A stretch of DNA of 34,884 nt from Gemmatimonadota bacterium. Lineage in GTDB: Bacteria; Gemmatimonadota; Gemmatimonadetes; Gemmatimonadales; Gemmatimonadaceae. A program made the translations under genes and the position numbers. The notes under the pieces are model-generated. The model saw only the letters and a program-made list of their open reading frames with translations, ran no database searches and had not been told where the DNA came from. The DNA lies in assembly GCA_016712265.1 (NCBI GenBank), contig JADJRJ010000015.1:1-34884 (forward strand). Direction: 5' to 3'. Shown piece by piece: positions 9,078 to 16,550 of the stretch (its first letter is position 1; every line of letters begins with the position of its first letter).

Positions 9078-9901
9078 GCTACTCCCATCGCGCACCGAGC
9101 AGCAGGGCGCTCATGCATGTCGGCGTACGTGGTTGTACAGGCCGGCCATTCTGCCAGCGACCCATCCGCCCGAGGTGAACCAGGGGCCGGTCGGTCCAGC
9201 AGTCGCAGCTGTGGCTCAGCGGCTTCTTCACGCGCGCAACGCCCGGGATCGGCGGGCGGTTGATGTGACCGGGCCACTCCACCGTGCTGTAGCCGTGGAT
9301 CCGGCTGGCGCGGTACCAGGTCGGCGCGAGTCGCCGACGTGGGGTGATGATCGGCGTCGCGGCACTCGATCGGGAACGTGTTGGCCGGGTGCTCGCCGAG
9401 GGCCCAGATGTCGACCGACCGGAACTGGTGCTGGCGCGGCTGGAGGCAGAGCACCGGGCGGGGAATCGTGTTCACCACCAGGTCGAAGCTCTCGAACAGC
9501 GGGTTGAGGCACGACTCGATGCCGTCCGGCCGCCGCGGAATGTCGTAGTCGATCACCAGCGACTCGTACCGAAACCACAGCTCATCGTAGGTCGAGCGGA
9601 GGTCCCACGCTACATGCGCCTGGTCCCGCAGGTCGTCGTTGATGGTGCCATCCCAGGCGTCCGCGTAGACCTTCCGCAGGTAGCTCTCGGGCTCGCCCTG
9701 CATGATGTAGCGGATGATCTCGGGGTCGATACCGTGCCCGCTCATCGTGCCGGGGATCGGCTGGTGCAGGTACTGCGCGCCGTAGATGGGCGACCTCTCC
9801 TTGCGGGAGAACACGCACACCCGCTTGTCAATCTTCAGCCGCGAGGCCGCGTGCGCAGCCACCAGTCCGCTCGGGCCGCAGCCAAGGATGGCAATCTTCA
9901 C
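9074..9901 (-). CDS. FAD/NAD(P)-binding oxidoreductase-like protein
   Basis: GTG at 9901 overlaps the upstream stop and gives MKIAILGCGPSGLVAAHAAS, a Rossmann GxGxxG dinucleotide-binding motif with the expected beta-alpha-beta pattern at residues 3-20. Further on are SPIYGAQYLHQPIPG, YLRKVYADAWDGTI and WDLRSTYDELWFRYESLV, which look like the conserved body of a flavoprotein. From about 9300 leftwards the frame slips; the joined C-terminus reads VEWPGHINRPPIPGVARVKK and ends with cysteines (SHSCDCW). Substrate unknown. A role in modified-base or nucleotide chemistry is possible from its neighbours but not shown. Confidence 0.6.
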   Translation of the reverse strand: MKIAILGCGPSGLVAAHAASRLKIDKRVCVFSRKERSPIYGAQYLHQPIPGTMSGHGIDPEIIRYIMQGEPESYLRKVYADAWDGTINDDLRDQAHVAWDLRSTYDELWFRYESLVIDYDIPRRPDGIESCLNPLFESFDLVVNTIPRPVLCLQPRQHQFRSVDIWALGEHPANTFPIECRDADHHPTSATRADLVPRQPDPRLQHGGVARSHQPPADPGRCAREEAAEPQLRLLDRPAPGSPRADGSLAEWPACTTTYADMHERPAARCAMGVA

Positions 9902-10521
9902 GATTCATCTCCCATCTGGATCTCGCCGGTGGCGTCATTGATCCAGGCGTAGGTGGGGAGCACCCGCTCGCCAGTCGCGAGCCGGGCCATATCCGGCTTG
10001 GAGAGCCGTAGGTAATACCCCTCGGTTTTCATCGGGTCGATGACTGGCCAGAGGTATGGCATGTTCTCGGGCGTGCCATCATACTTATCGCCGTAGATGT
10101 GCGGCGCCTTCCGCATCAGGTTCGACCGGTGCGAGCGCAGCACCCACCTGTCCTTGAGCCAGGGCGGGTCTTCCGGGGTGGTGCCGTCCATGTAGACGGC
10201 CGACACCTTTCCCTCTTTGTTGAAGCGCTTCTCCACATCCAGCATGCCGCATTCATGCGCCATCTGGGCGAAGTCGCCCCAGAGCTTGTCGCTGCGGCCG
10301 CGGACGATGCGCCACTCGTGACAAACAAACAGGCCGTACAGAATCAGAGCTGGCTCATAGCCTGCCCACATCTGTACGGCCGGATGGTTCGCGTACCCGT
10401 CCGTGTCGCCATTCAGGGTACGGAGGATCTGGAGCGTCTCCAGGCGTTGCTTGCCGAGACGCGCGTCATCAAGGTCTGCCATCGTCTTCGGATGGCGTAA
10501 TAACGAGATGTGGCGCGGCAT
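9898..10521 (-). CDS. Pyr_excise / MSMEG_6728-family protein
   Basis: An intact 207-residue frame; ATG at 10521 follows GGAGG. It shows LDDARLGKQRLETLQILRTL near the N-terminus, HPAVQMWAGYEPALILYGLF, and SHRSNLMRKAPHIYG, the conserved blocks of the actinobacterial MSMEG_6728 group, distantly related to T4 endonuclease V-type pyrimidine-dimer glycosylases (Pyr_excise). Repair of UV lesions is the family suggestion; whether this version is catalytic cannot be judged here. It is the first gene after the operator-bearing promoter at 10591-10619, with a strong hairpin in its leader. Confidence 0.65.
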   Translation of the reverse strand: MPRHISLLRHPKTMADLDDARLGKQRLETLQILRTLNGDTDGYANHPAVQMWAGYEPALILYGLFVCHEWRIVRGRSDKLWGDFAQMAHECGMLDVEKRFNKEGKVSAVYMDGTTPEDPPWLKDRWVLRSHRSNLMRKAPHIYGDKYDGTPENMPYLWPVIDPMKTEGYYLRLSKPDMARLATGERVLPTYAWINDATGEIQMGDES

Positions 10522-10544
10522 TTCCTCCGACTTAATGCTACCGA

Positions 10545-10575
10545 GAGGGGCCGGGGATTCCGGCCCCGGCCCCTC
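10545..10575 (-). promoter_or_regulatory. Strong leader hairpin between promoter and gene
   Basis: Arms GAGGGGCCGGGG (10545-10556) and CCCCGGCCCCTC (10564-10575) pair perfectly over 12 bp around a 7-base loop. It lies between the promoter at 10591-10619 and the ATG at 10521, so it is transcribed as leader RNA. No T tract follows on the minus strand, so it may stabilise or attenuate the message rather than simply terminate it. Confidence 0.55.
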
Positions 10576-10590
10576 CCGAACGCTGCGGTC

Positions 10591-10619
10591 AGTCTACCGT
10601 AGGACGCGCGTAGCGTCTA
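10591..10619 (-). promoter_or_regulatory. Operator-bearing promoter 1 (TAGACG-17-TAGACT)
   Basis: On the minus strand: TAGACG (10619-10614), 17-base spacer, TAGACT (10596-10591). The palindrome GACGC-TACGC-GCGTC overlaps the -35 box and spacer. It drives the Pyr_excise-type gene and probably the block to its left. Confidence 0.75.
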
Positions 10620-10645
10620 CCGGCCGTGACCTGCCGTTCCTCAGA

Positions 10646-11769
10646 TCAGAACGGGGGCTCGTCCTCCGAGCCCTTCCGGCGCTTCGCCGCCGAGCGGGTC
10701 GGAGAGGCAGCCTGAGCCCGCGCGCGGCCCTTCCGCGGTGCGGGGGTCGGCTCCGGCTCCTCCTCGTCGGCCTCTTCCTCCTCGGGCTCCTCCTCGTCGT
10801 CGGGGAGTGCCGCGCGGATGGCGTCGCGCAGGTCGTCGTCCGTCATCTTGGTGGTGACCTTGACGCCGAGCTTCTCGGTGGTGTTGAACTTCTTCAGCGC
10901 CGCCCGGTCCATCTCGTCGAACTCGTCGCCCTCGGGCTCCTCGTCCTCCTCGGCGTCCTCTTCCGCCTCCTCGTCCTCCTCGGGCTCGTCCTCCGCCTCC
11001 TCGTCGGCGTCCTCGGGGAACTCGACGTCCAGGATGGCCTCGATGATGTCCTCGGCCGTGGAGCCGCGCTTGATGGTGATGCCCAGCTCCTTGGCGGCCG
11101 CCTTGAGCTTGGCGAGCGTCATGCCCTCCAGCTCCTCCTGGCGGGCCTCCACCTCGTCGCCCTCGGACTCGTCGGCGGCGTCCTCATCCTCGTCCACCTC
11201 GTCGTCGTCCTCCTCGACGTCGGCCACCTTGCTGGCCGGCCGGTCGGACGCGGGCATGATCCCGTTGAAAGCGACGGCGAGCCGTTCGCCATACTGCGCG
11301 TCGTTCTCGTGTCGGGTGTTGGCGCCGATCAGGATGGACTCCGGAACGGTCCAGGTGCCGATCTTCTTGACGAAACCGTCGTCATCCACGACGACGTTGC
11401 CCGCCCAGTACGATTCCACGATCTTCTTGCGCTGGGCCGGGGTCTTCCCGTCCAGGATCGAGTGGAGCAGGCCGTTGACGCCGCTGGCGCGCTCTTGGTG
11501 GACACCTGGTAGTACCAGATGCTGTAGCCGTTGTACTTTGCCTTCTTGGTGCCCTTCGGCTCCGCGAGCTCCAGGACCATCTTCAGCATCGGGTCGCCCC
11601 CGCGGACTCCGTGCCGCGGAGGCGCTTCAGGAACGAAGAGGTACGGGCCCTGGGCGGGACGCCCAGCTCGCGCCTCGTCGTAGATGTCGTCGATGGTGTC
11701 AGGGTCGACGTCCGCCAGACTCGCGTCGGCGACGGTACCCGATGGCGCCCACTTCGGCGTGTCAGGCAT
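10646..11769 (-). CDS. Acidic DNA-metabolism protein with SAP/HeH-like segment
   Basis: ATG at 11769 overlaps the Sak4-like stop by eight bases. The N-terminal region (KYNGYSIWYYQVSTK, then GVNGLLHSILDGKT, KKIGTWTVPESILIGANTR) looks like a compact beta-rich fold; two slips lie near 11490. The middle and C-terminus are very acidic (long Asp/Glu tracts) and contain MTLAKLKAAAKELGITIKRG, similar to the HeH/SAP helix-extension-helix that binds DNA; the tail ends PTPAPRKGRARAQAA with basic residues. About 374 residues. Coupling to a Sak4-like ATPase suggests a single-strand-DNA binding or annealing partner, by inference only. Confidence 0.5.
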
Positions 11770-12572
11770 CCTTCTGGCTCGGTTCACCGGACGGCGGGCG
11801 CCGGTCCGGGTCGTACGCGGGGAACGCGCGGTGCGCGTTTCCGGGCTCCCCGATTCCGTGATCCTGTTGTGGATCTGCGGAAGCGTCAGGCCGTCGGTGT
11901 AGGGAGCGAGCACACCAAACCGGTCCTTCCCTGTGTATTCGTTGTACGGTCCCCAGTGGATCCGGCGGACCGGCTTGCCCTTGCTGTTCTCGGTCGCCTC
12001 CATGTAGCCGAAAGCGTCCATGAGACCGGTGAGGTAGTGGCTGAGGTCTCCTTTCTGCCCGTGGACCAGAGGCACAATAACCTCGTCGCCCGAGCGGGAC
12101 TCGACGTGCATTGGCAGCGCGGTGAAAAGCATGTTCACCGGCAGGTCGCAGAACTTCTCCACGGCGAACTTGATCATGTTCTGCACGCCCTGGTGGTCCG
12201 GCTGAGCCGGAACGAACAAGTCCCGCGCGGCGTTTCGCTGGTGCTCCCGGTCCAGGACGAACCGCATGCAACGCTCGCGGAGCATCGTGAGGCCATCGGT
12301 CACGATCCAGTCATAGCGGCTGTAGCCGCCAGCGCGGATCCACTTCTGCGCCTCCTCGAACTCCTCCCAGGTCGGGATCTCCCAGACGTCCGCCTTGGAG
12401 CCCGCGCGGGCCGCCGAGATCGTGCCAGGGTCGACCGCGAGCACGAGCGAGTTGGGGAAGCTGCCGCCGAACACAGTCTTGCCGACGCCCGAGTTGCCGT
12501 ACACCATGGGGACGTACGCCTCCTTGCGACAGTCGACATCTTCTTGATTGGCGGGCCAGTCCTAGTCGCCAT
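11762..12572 (-). CDS. Sak4-like RecA-fold ATPase (AAA_24)
   Basis: ATG at 12572 follows GGAGG by six bases. Walker A is YGNSGVGKT at about residues 25-33, and Walker B is YDWIVTDGLTML. The region between (SLVLAVDPGTISAARAG, WEEFEEAQKWI) and after (LFTALPMHVESRSGDE, HYLTGLMDAFGYME) fits the phage Sak4/AAA_24 group, RecA-like single-strand annealing ATPases that cooperate with an exonuclease. One slip near 12520 and one near 11830; TGA at 11762-11764. About 270 residues. The exonuclease encoded at 13534-14537 would be its partner. Confidence 0.8.
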
Positions 12573-12741
12573 CACCGCCCTCCTCTCTCATGCCAACGAC
12601 CCGCGCCTCAATCTCGTCGAGACGCTGGACGATGTAGTCGTGGTCTGCTCGGTCGATCCGCTCCATTGCCAGCTGCCGCTTCACCCGCTTGCGGACTGCG
12701 GTCAGCTCCGCCAATCCGGCGGTCTTGAGCGGCCTGGCCAT
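12562..12741 (-). CDS. Small coiled-coil-like protein
   Basis: Intact 59-residue frame from ATG 12741 (after GAGGAGGAGTG) to TAG 12562-12564. The sequence is highly charged and helical (ELTAVRKRVKRQLAMERI, then YIVQRLDEIEARVVG), probably a short coiled coil. It overlaps both neighbours by a few bases and so is coupled to the Sak4-like gene. No family recognised. Confidence 0.65.
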   Translation of the reverse strand: MARPLKTAGLAELTAVRKRVKRQLAMERIDRADHDYIVQRLDEIEARVVGMREEGGDGD

Positions 12742-13060
12742 CACTCCTCCTCGTCGGTCCCGAACAGATCCGCCAGGTACTTGTCGAGCGACGTCCGGGG
12801 CGGCAGGACGTGCGCCTCCATCACCAGGACGTCGGACGCCTTCAGGTCCGGCTTGTCCAGCTCCGTGCGGAGGTGGCGCACGACGGGGTGTGGACGCCCT
12901 TGAGGTGCTGCCCGCGGAACTCGCCCACCTTCCAGGCGCTGTCGTCCGCGCCGCCGGTCTTCCGGCTCGTGTACCACACCGCGTACTTGCGCGACTTGTT
13001 GGGACCCCACTCGGACTTGGGCCGGGGCGGGGCGTTCGGGTCTCTCGGCGGGAATGGCAT
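12741..13060 (-). CDS. Hypothetical protein (one frameshift)
   Basis: ATG at 13060 starts MPFPPRDPNAPPRPKSEWG, followed by YAVWYTSRKTGGADDSAWK and, after a slip near 12890, VVRHLRTELDKPDLKASD and LPPRTSLDKYLADLFGTD, ending in TGA at 12741-12743. About 106 residues with a proline-rich basic N-terminus and acidic C-terminus. It lies in the recombination cluster. Not recognised. Confidence 0.55.
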
Positions 13061-13061
13061 A

Positions 13062-13237
13062 TCAGGCAGCCTTTCTTCTCTTGAGTCGGGTGCGGGCATT
13101 GTCTACCCACTTTACATTCTTGCCAGCTTTCGCTGCCACAAGAGACTTTGGGAGGTGCAATGTTTCTTCGATCAGGCGCCAATGGAACTCAGTCAGGATG
13201 TCCGGTCGTGCGCGCCTCGCGCGGCGCGCGCTCAGTT
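13062..13237 (-). CDS. Small basic hypothetical protein
   Basis: A frame reading DILTEFHWRLIEETLHLPKS, then GKNVKWVDNARTRLKRRKAA, with TGA at 13062-13064 overlapping the next gene. The upstream part is Arg-rich. No ATG or GTG is present in frame, so the start near 13237 is inferred and probably damaged. About 57 residues, basic and helical; could bind nucleic acid. Unrecognised. Confidence 0.45.
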
Positions 13238-13245
13238 AATGCAGC

Positions 13246-13537
13246 TTAGACCAGCTCTCTTCTATGGCGCGCTCTGCGGACTTCCCGTGCCTCCGGGTCA
13301 GCCCAGCGCGCGCGGACGCCCGAGCCGGAACGTGGTTGGCGCCTCGCAGGCGTCGCTGGCGTGGCAGCTTCGGCAGCGGGGGTTGTAGCTATTGGAGTCG
13401 AACGGGTCGGCTCCATGCGTACGGCTCCAATCTCTCGCGGGTCCGGGGCAGTCGACGCATTCGTACAGCGACGCCTTCCCAAGCTTGCCAGACAGATCAC
13501 GGTGTCTATTGCGCGCACAGCTCCCGACAAGTCTCAT
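13246..13537 (-). CDS. CVDC/CRxCH zinc-type protein, copy 2 (HNH-like)
   Basis: ATG at 13537 overlaps the exonuclease stop (ATGA). The protein has KASLYECVDCPGPARDW, then THGADPFDSNSYNPRCRSCH, so two cysteine pairs (CVDC and CRSCH) separated by about 33 residues, with DW and HG in between. This pattern recurs in small phage proteins with a zinc-ribbon or HNH-like core. One slip lies near 13300; the stop is TAA at 13246-13248. About 96 residues. A paralogue sits on the other side of the exonuclease (14573-14914). Confidence 0.65.
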
Positions 13538-14537
13538 GCCGATTTCCGGTGGTCTCGATAGGGGTCAACAACTTTGAACTGCCAGTCGCGGAGGTCTTCC
13601 CAGTCTCCACCCTCTTCGTGGGCGGCACATCTGCGGAAGAGATGGGCGATGCGGCAACCGAACGGGCCGCCCTGCGGGTTCTTGTACACCCGGGTCGGGT
13701 CGTCGCGCATCTCGTTCATCTGCTCGACCTCGATAGCCACCCGCTCGATGAGCCGGTTGCGCGACTCCGCCGAGCGCGGGATGTCCTGCCGGACGAGCAG
13801 CGGCGCGCGCACATTCGCGGTTCTTGGCGTGGAGCCGTCGCGGCGAGGGCGAAGCCCGTGCGGGCGCGCGGCCAGTCGTCGCTAGAGCGACCTCGCGCGG
13901 GCGATGGCGTGGGGTGACATCCTGAATCGACTCGTCCGGCCCGAGGGTGCCCTCAAACCGCAGGACCTCGGTCATGAAGGCCAGGTACGACCCGGCCTGG
14001 TCATCGAGCGCGAGCCAGGCAAGCTGGATGATGGTGGCGGTCTTGTGCTCCAGCAGCTTGATCTTGTTGTGGTCCCGTTCGTCACGGTACACGCCATCCA
14101 TCGTGAACGCATAGATCGCAATCAGGTTGCCCGCGGCGTCGAATACCTCGACCTGCTCCGAGCGCTCGACCGCGATGATGTACATGTGGTCGTCGGCGCC
14201 GTAGGTGGCGATGTAGTTGTCCCACATGTTCAGCGCAAGCGTCGCGCCTCGACGTGCGGGTGGCGCCCTCGCCATCAATGGTCTTGATCTGCTCCAGCTC
14301 GCTGTCGAAGTAGTCGGTCAGGACCTGTCGGGCCTTCTTCGGGTACCGACGCTTGCCCTTCCCGTAGTACGTCGCCAGCGCCAGGTGCCAGCCGGTGCCG
14401 AACCACAGCGGGAGCGCGGGCAGGCCCTTGGGGACCAGGCCCTCCCGGTAGCCCCACCACCATTTTTGCGGTGCCCCTAACGGGCAAGACCGCCACGCTG
14501 TCCGCTCGGATGTGCGGAGTACGGGAGTCCTGCTCAT
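13534..14537 (-). CDS. PD-(D/E)XK exonuclease, RecB/Cas4-like (frameshifted)
   Basis: Read across about four slips: N-terminus VLRTSERTAWRSCP, WFGTGWHLALATYYGKG; core YIIAVERSEQVEVFD with FTMDGVYRDE (active-site Asp) and KLLEHKTATIIQLAWL (E-x-K); C-terminus QMNEMRDDPTRVYKNPQGGP then CRIAHLFRRC, where Cas4-type enzymes hold an iron-sulphur cluster. About 334 residues. The enzyme would resect double-stranded DNA to feed the Sak4-like annealing ATPase. ATG at 14537; TGA at 13534-13536. The first 16 residues are repeated in the fragment at 14907-14972, and zinc-type paralogues lie on both sides. Confidence 0.75.
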
Positions 14538-14572
14538 TTTAGATCACCTGCCCGTCGGTCGTAGGTTGCCGA

Positions 14573-14914
14573 TCAGTCCGGCATCGCGTGTTCAGCCAGC
14601 GCGCGCGCGGCGGTTAGTTTGCGGATGCGGTTCTCGCGGTAGCCCGGCGCCCCAACGTTCGTCTTCGTCATACTCCATGGCAGCGGCGGCAACGCGGGTC
14701 GTGATCCCAAATCGGCGACGCAGTCCCCATCCTTCCTTCAGGACCAATCAGAGCGCGATCCCCACAATCCACGCAGTCGTACTCGCGCGCCTCGACGCGA
14801 CCAGATGCGCGCGTGCATTCGATCGGCCGGCATCGTCGCGCGCGTAGTTTGCGGTGCGACTTCCCAGGCGTGTTTTCCACAGCCGCATCCGGATGGGCAA
14901 GGCTTACTAGGCAT
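14573..14914 (-). CDS. CVDC/CRxCH zinc-type protein, copy 1 (HNH-like)
   Basis: ATG at 14914 overlaps the end of the exonuclease fragment. The product starts MPSKPCPSGCGCGKH (an extra cysteine cluster), and after slips reads AREYDCVDCGDRALIG, WDHDPRCRRCHG and finally RENRIRKLTAARALAEHAMPD, with TGA at 14573-14575. The CVDC...DPRCRRCH core matches copy 2 at 13246-13537. About 113 residues. As an HNH-like zinc protein inserted at the 5' end of the exonuclease locus it could be a mobile nuclease, but no complete HNH triad is visible. Confidence 0.6.
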
Positions 14915-14972
14915 GGCACTTGCGCCACGCGGTCCGCTCGGACGTCCGTAGCGTCGGGATCTTGTCTGCCAT
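14907..14972 (-). pseudogene. Exonuclease N-terminal fragment (duplicated 5' end)
   Basis: ATG at 14972 with a good GAGGAGGGGTC site encodes 21 residues, MADKIPTLRTSERTAWRKCHA, ending TAG at 14907-14909. Residues 6-19 nearly repeat residues 5-18 of the exonuclease (PTLRTSERTAWRKC against PVLRTSERTAWRSC), and the DNA is similar but not identical. It looks like the original 5' end of the exonuclease gene, cut off by insertion of the zinc-type gene, while the main gene regained a start at 14537. Alternatively it may serve as a translated leader peptide. Confidence 0.6.
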
Positions 14973-15034
14973 GACCCCTCCTCGGGTCACCCCGCCCAGC
15001 GCGTCGCCACACCGGGGCGGGGGAAGTCTCGGCC

Positions 15035-15355
15035 TTACAGGTCCGGGTCCGCCGTTGGCTTCTCGGCTGGCGCATCTGCCGGCTTCCACATCCGGGCGTA
15101 CTCCACGAGGATCTGCAGCAGCTCGATGGTCGGCCGCATGGCGAGGTTCTCGCCCAGGATCTCGTCGAACGCATCCGACAGGATCTTCCGGACCTCGGTG
15201 ACGGTCGCCGTGTCGTTCTCCTCGCCCGCGGGCCGCGATGGCCGCATCCGGGCGATGGTGTCGCGGAGTGCCGCGAACGGGTTGGGCGGTACCTGCTCCA
15301 GGGCATCCACTCGGCGCCGCAGGTCCTCGATTGCCTCACGTGTGAGGTCGTCCAT
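15035..15355 (-). CDS. Hypothetical protein, helical, 106 residues
   Basis: Intact frame from ATG 15355 (preceded by GGAGGAAGAAC) to TAA 15035-15037. It begins MDDLTREAIEDLRRRVDALE, an amphipathic coiled-coil-like helix, followed by EVRKILSDAFDEILGENLAM and a Pro/Ala-rich tail. No cysteines, no membrane segment, no recognised family. It is the first gene after the 250-base gap at 15356-15607. Confidence 0.65.
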   Translation of the reverse strand: MDDLTREAIEDLRRRVDALEQVPPNPFAALRDTIARMRPSRPAGEENDTATVTEVRKILSDAFDEILGENLAMRPTIELLQILVEYARMWKPADAPAEKPTADPDL

Positions 15356-15607
15356 GTTCTTCCTCCGATCGGCGGGATTCCGGCCCGCTACATTCCGGAG
15401 GGGGCAGGCAAGTAAGTGGGCGCCTGGTTCCAGATTCGAGACGGACCCCGACTGGCCGCTTGCCCTACAATATTCCCTGCCCCCACCGCAACGCCCCTCC
15501 CCGGTTAGACCTCGTACGCCCCAGCGCAGGTCCCTAGGCCGCTGCACGCGCCATTCCCAGGAGGGGGTGCGGGGACCGGGGGTGTACCAACCACCCCGGG
15601 CCACACC
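15356..15607 (-). other. Structured intergenic region with tRNA-like inverted repeat
   Basis: No gene was found in these 250 bases. Inverted arms GGGGGCAGG/CCTGCCCCC at 15400-15408 and 15476-15484 enclose 67 bases, tRNA size. Inside, the minus strand has a D-arm-like GCAAGCGGCCAGTC and a loop TCTCGAATC (possible CGA anticodon), but no TTCRA T-loop, so a tRNA call is not safe. A second hairpin (GCGGG/CCCGC, 15371-15387) sits just upstream of the next gene's ribosome site. Confidence 0.35.
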
Positions 15608-16140
15608 TCAGAACGCGGGCTCGGTGCCGCCCGCGCCCTTGCGAGCCGGACGACCCGGCTTGCCCGCAGCCGCCGGACGACGCGCCGGGCGACCCGTGGC
15701 CGGGGCCTCGGCCGCAGCAGCCCGAGCGGGCCGACCGCGCCGGCAGGGCAGGCGCCTCCGCCACCAGCTCCACGACCGGCCGGGCGACCGCGCCGGCGGG
15801 GGCCAGGGCCTCCTCGACCAGCTCCGCGGCGGTCGCGCGAGCCGTGGCGCGCGCGCCTTCTCACCGGCCGCGCCTCCCAGGCCTCGCTGGCGCTCGGCGT
15901 GGAAGGCGTGCGCCCCGTCCGCCGCGCGCTGGTAGTTCATCCGGTACCGGATGCCAGACGCACCCAGCGCGAACGCGCCAGCTCCTTCGCCGTGCTGAAG
16001 CTCGCGCCGGTCTTCTCCGCGGTCCACTCGCCGAAGTGCGCGTGCATCGGGGTGCCGCCACCCGCCTTGACCTCGGCGAAGTCCGCCGGGTAGTCGCGCT
16101 CGTCGGCCTCGGGGACCTCGTACTTACGCTCGCGTGCCAT
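15608..16140 (-). CDS. Basic Ala/Arg-rich DNA-binding-like protein (frameshifted)
   Basis: ATG at 16140 follows GGAGGGCAGCGAG. The N-terminal domain reads YEVPEADERDYPADFAEVKA, MHAHFGEWTAEKTGASFS and, after a slip, FALGASGIRYRMNYQRAAD. The C-terminal half is an Ala/Pro-rich basic tail with GKPGRPARKG, an AT-hook-like GRP core, ending GGTEPAF with TGA at 15608-15610. About 177 residues. The layout (folded N-terminus, histone-like tail) resembles nucleoid-type DNA-binding proteins. No named family; about three slips in the tail region. Confidence 0.5.
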
Positions 16141-16222
16141 CTCGCTGCCCTCCTGGGGGTCCGTCTCTTGGGGTTTGGTATCGCTCCCCGGTAGCAAGAA
16201 CGCTACGCGGGTCAGTCCGGGA

Positions 16223-16252
16223 AGTCTAGAGTTTCTCCGAACTTTCTTGCAA
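16223..16252 (-). promoter_or_regulatory. Promoter candidate, TTGCAA-18-TAGACT
   Basis: On the minus strand TTGCAA (16252-16247) is followed after 18 bases by TAGACT (16228-16223), in an A/T-richer patch between two genes and about 80 bases upstream of the ATG at 16140. It shares the -10 of the operator promoters but not their -35 box or palindrome, so it is probably regulated differently. Confidence 0.45.
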
Positions 16253-16259
16253 CTTTCTG

Positions 16260-16550
16260 TTACAGCTGGTTACGGGGCCGGTCGGGCGGCGTGGGCCGCG
16301 TGCCGACCACCTTGATCCGCCGGTTCACCGCGGGCTGCATCCCGTCGTGCTCCGGGCGCCGGTCCGTCGTCCGGCCCCGGTCGAACAGGTCGTTACGACG
16401 CTTCACGAACTCCGCATCTACAGCCTCCTTGACCTCGCCCCGCTTCTGCTGATGACCGATGAGGTAGCCCGCGAGGACGCATGTGAACACCGTCACAAAC
16501 AGCGTCCACAACGGCACCCGTATGTTGAGCCAAAAGATGAACTGGTCCAT
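16260..16550 (-). CDS. Small single-pass membrane protein
   Basis: Intact 96-residue frame from ATG 16550 (after CGGAGGGCAGTG) to TAA 16260-16262. A hydrophobic stretch at about residues 12-33 (VPLWTLFVTVFTCVLAGYLI) predicts one membrane segment, followed by a charged cytoplasmic part (HQQKRGEVKEAVDAEF) and a basic, proline-rich tail. It is coupled to the SNF2 helicase gene by overlap. No family assigned. Confidence 0.65.
   Translation of the reverse strand: MDQFIFWLNIRVPLWTLFVTVFTCVLAGYLIGHQQKRGEVKEAVDAEFVKRRNDLFDRGRTTDRRPEHDGMQPAVNRRIKVVGTRPTPPDRPRNQL

Noticed and set aside
8216..9263. Plus-strand frames of about 300 codons
   Set aside because: They lie opposite the Nmad1-like gene, which has a ribosome site and conserved blocks; the plus-strand products match nothing and lack starts with ribosome sites.
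10403..11861. Two long plus-strand frames, one serine-rich and one leucine/valine-rich
   Set aside because: They are the mirror of the acidic Glu/Asp tracts in the minus-strand gene; composition is explained by the complementary codons.
11611..12903. Long plus-strand open frame (430 codons)
   Set aside because: It is antisense to the Sak4-like gene and its neighbours, which show Walker motifs and ribosome sites on the minus strand. Long antisense frames are expected at this G+C.
14537..14972. Group I intron or intein in the exonuclease gene
   Set aside because: The exonuclease start is duplicated on both sides of the insert instead of being split, and no intein splice motifs are seen. An insertion with 5'-end replacement fits better.
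15400..15484. A confident tRNA-Ser (CGA) call
   Set aside because: Acceptor-like arms and a CGA loop exist, but there is no TTCRA T-loop and the distance from acceptor to anticodon is too long. Kept only as a structured region.
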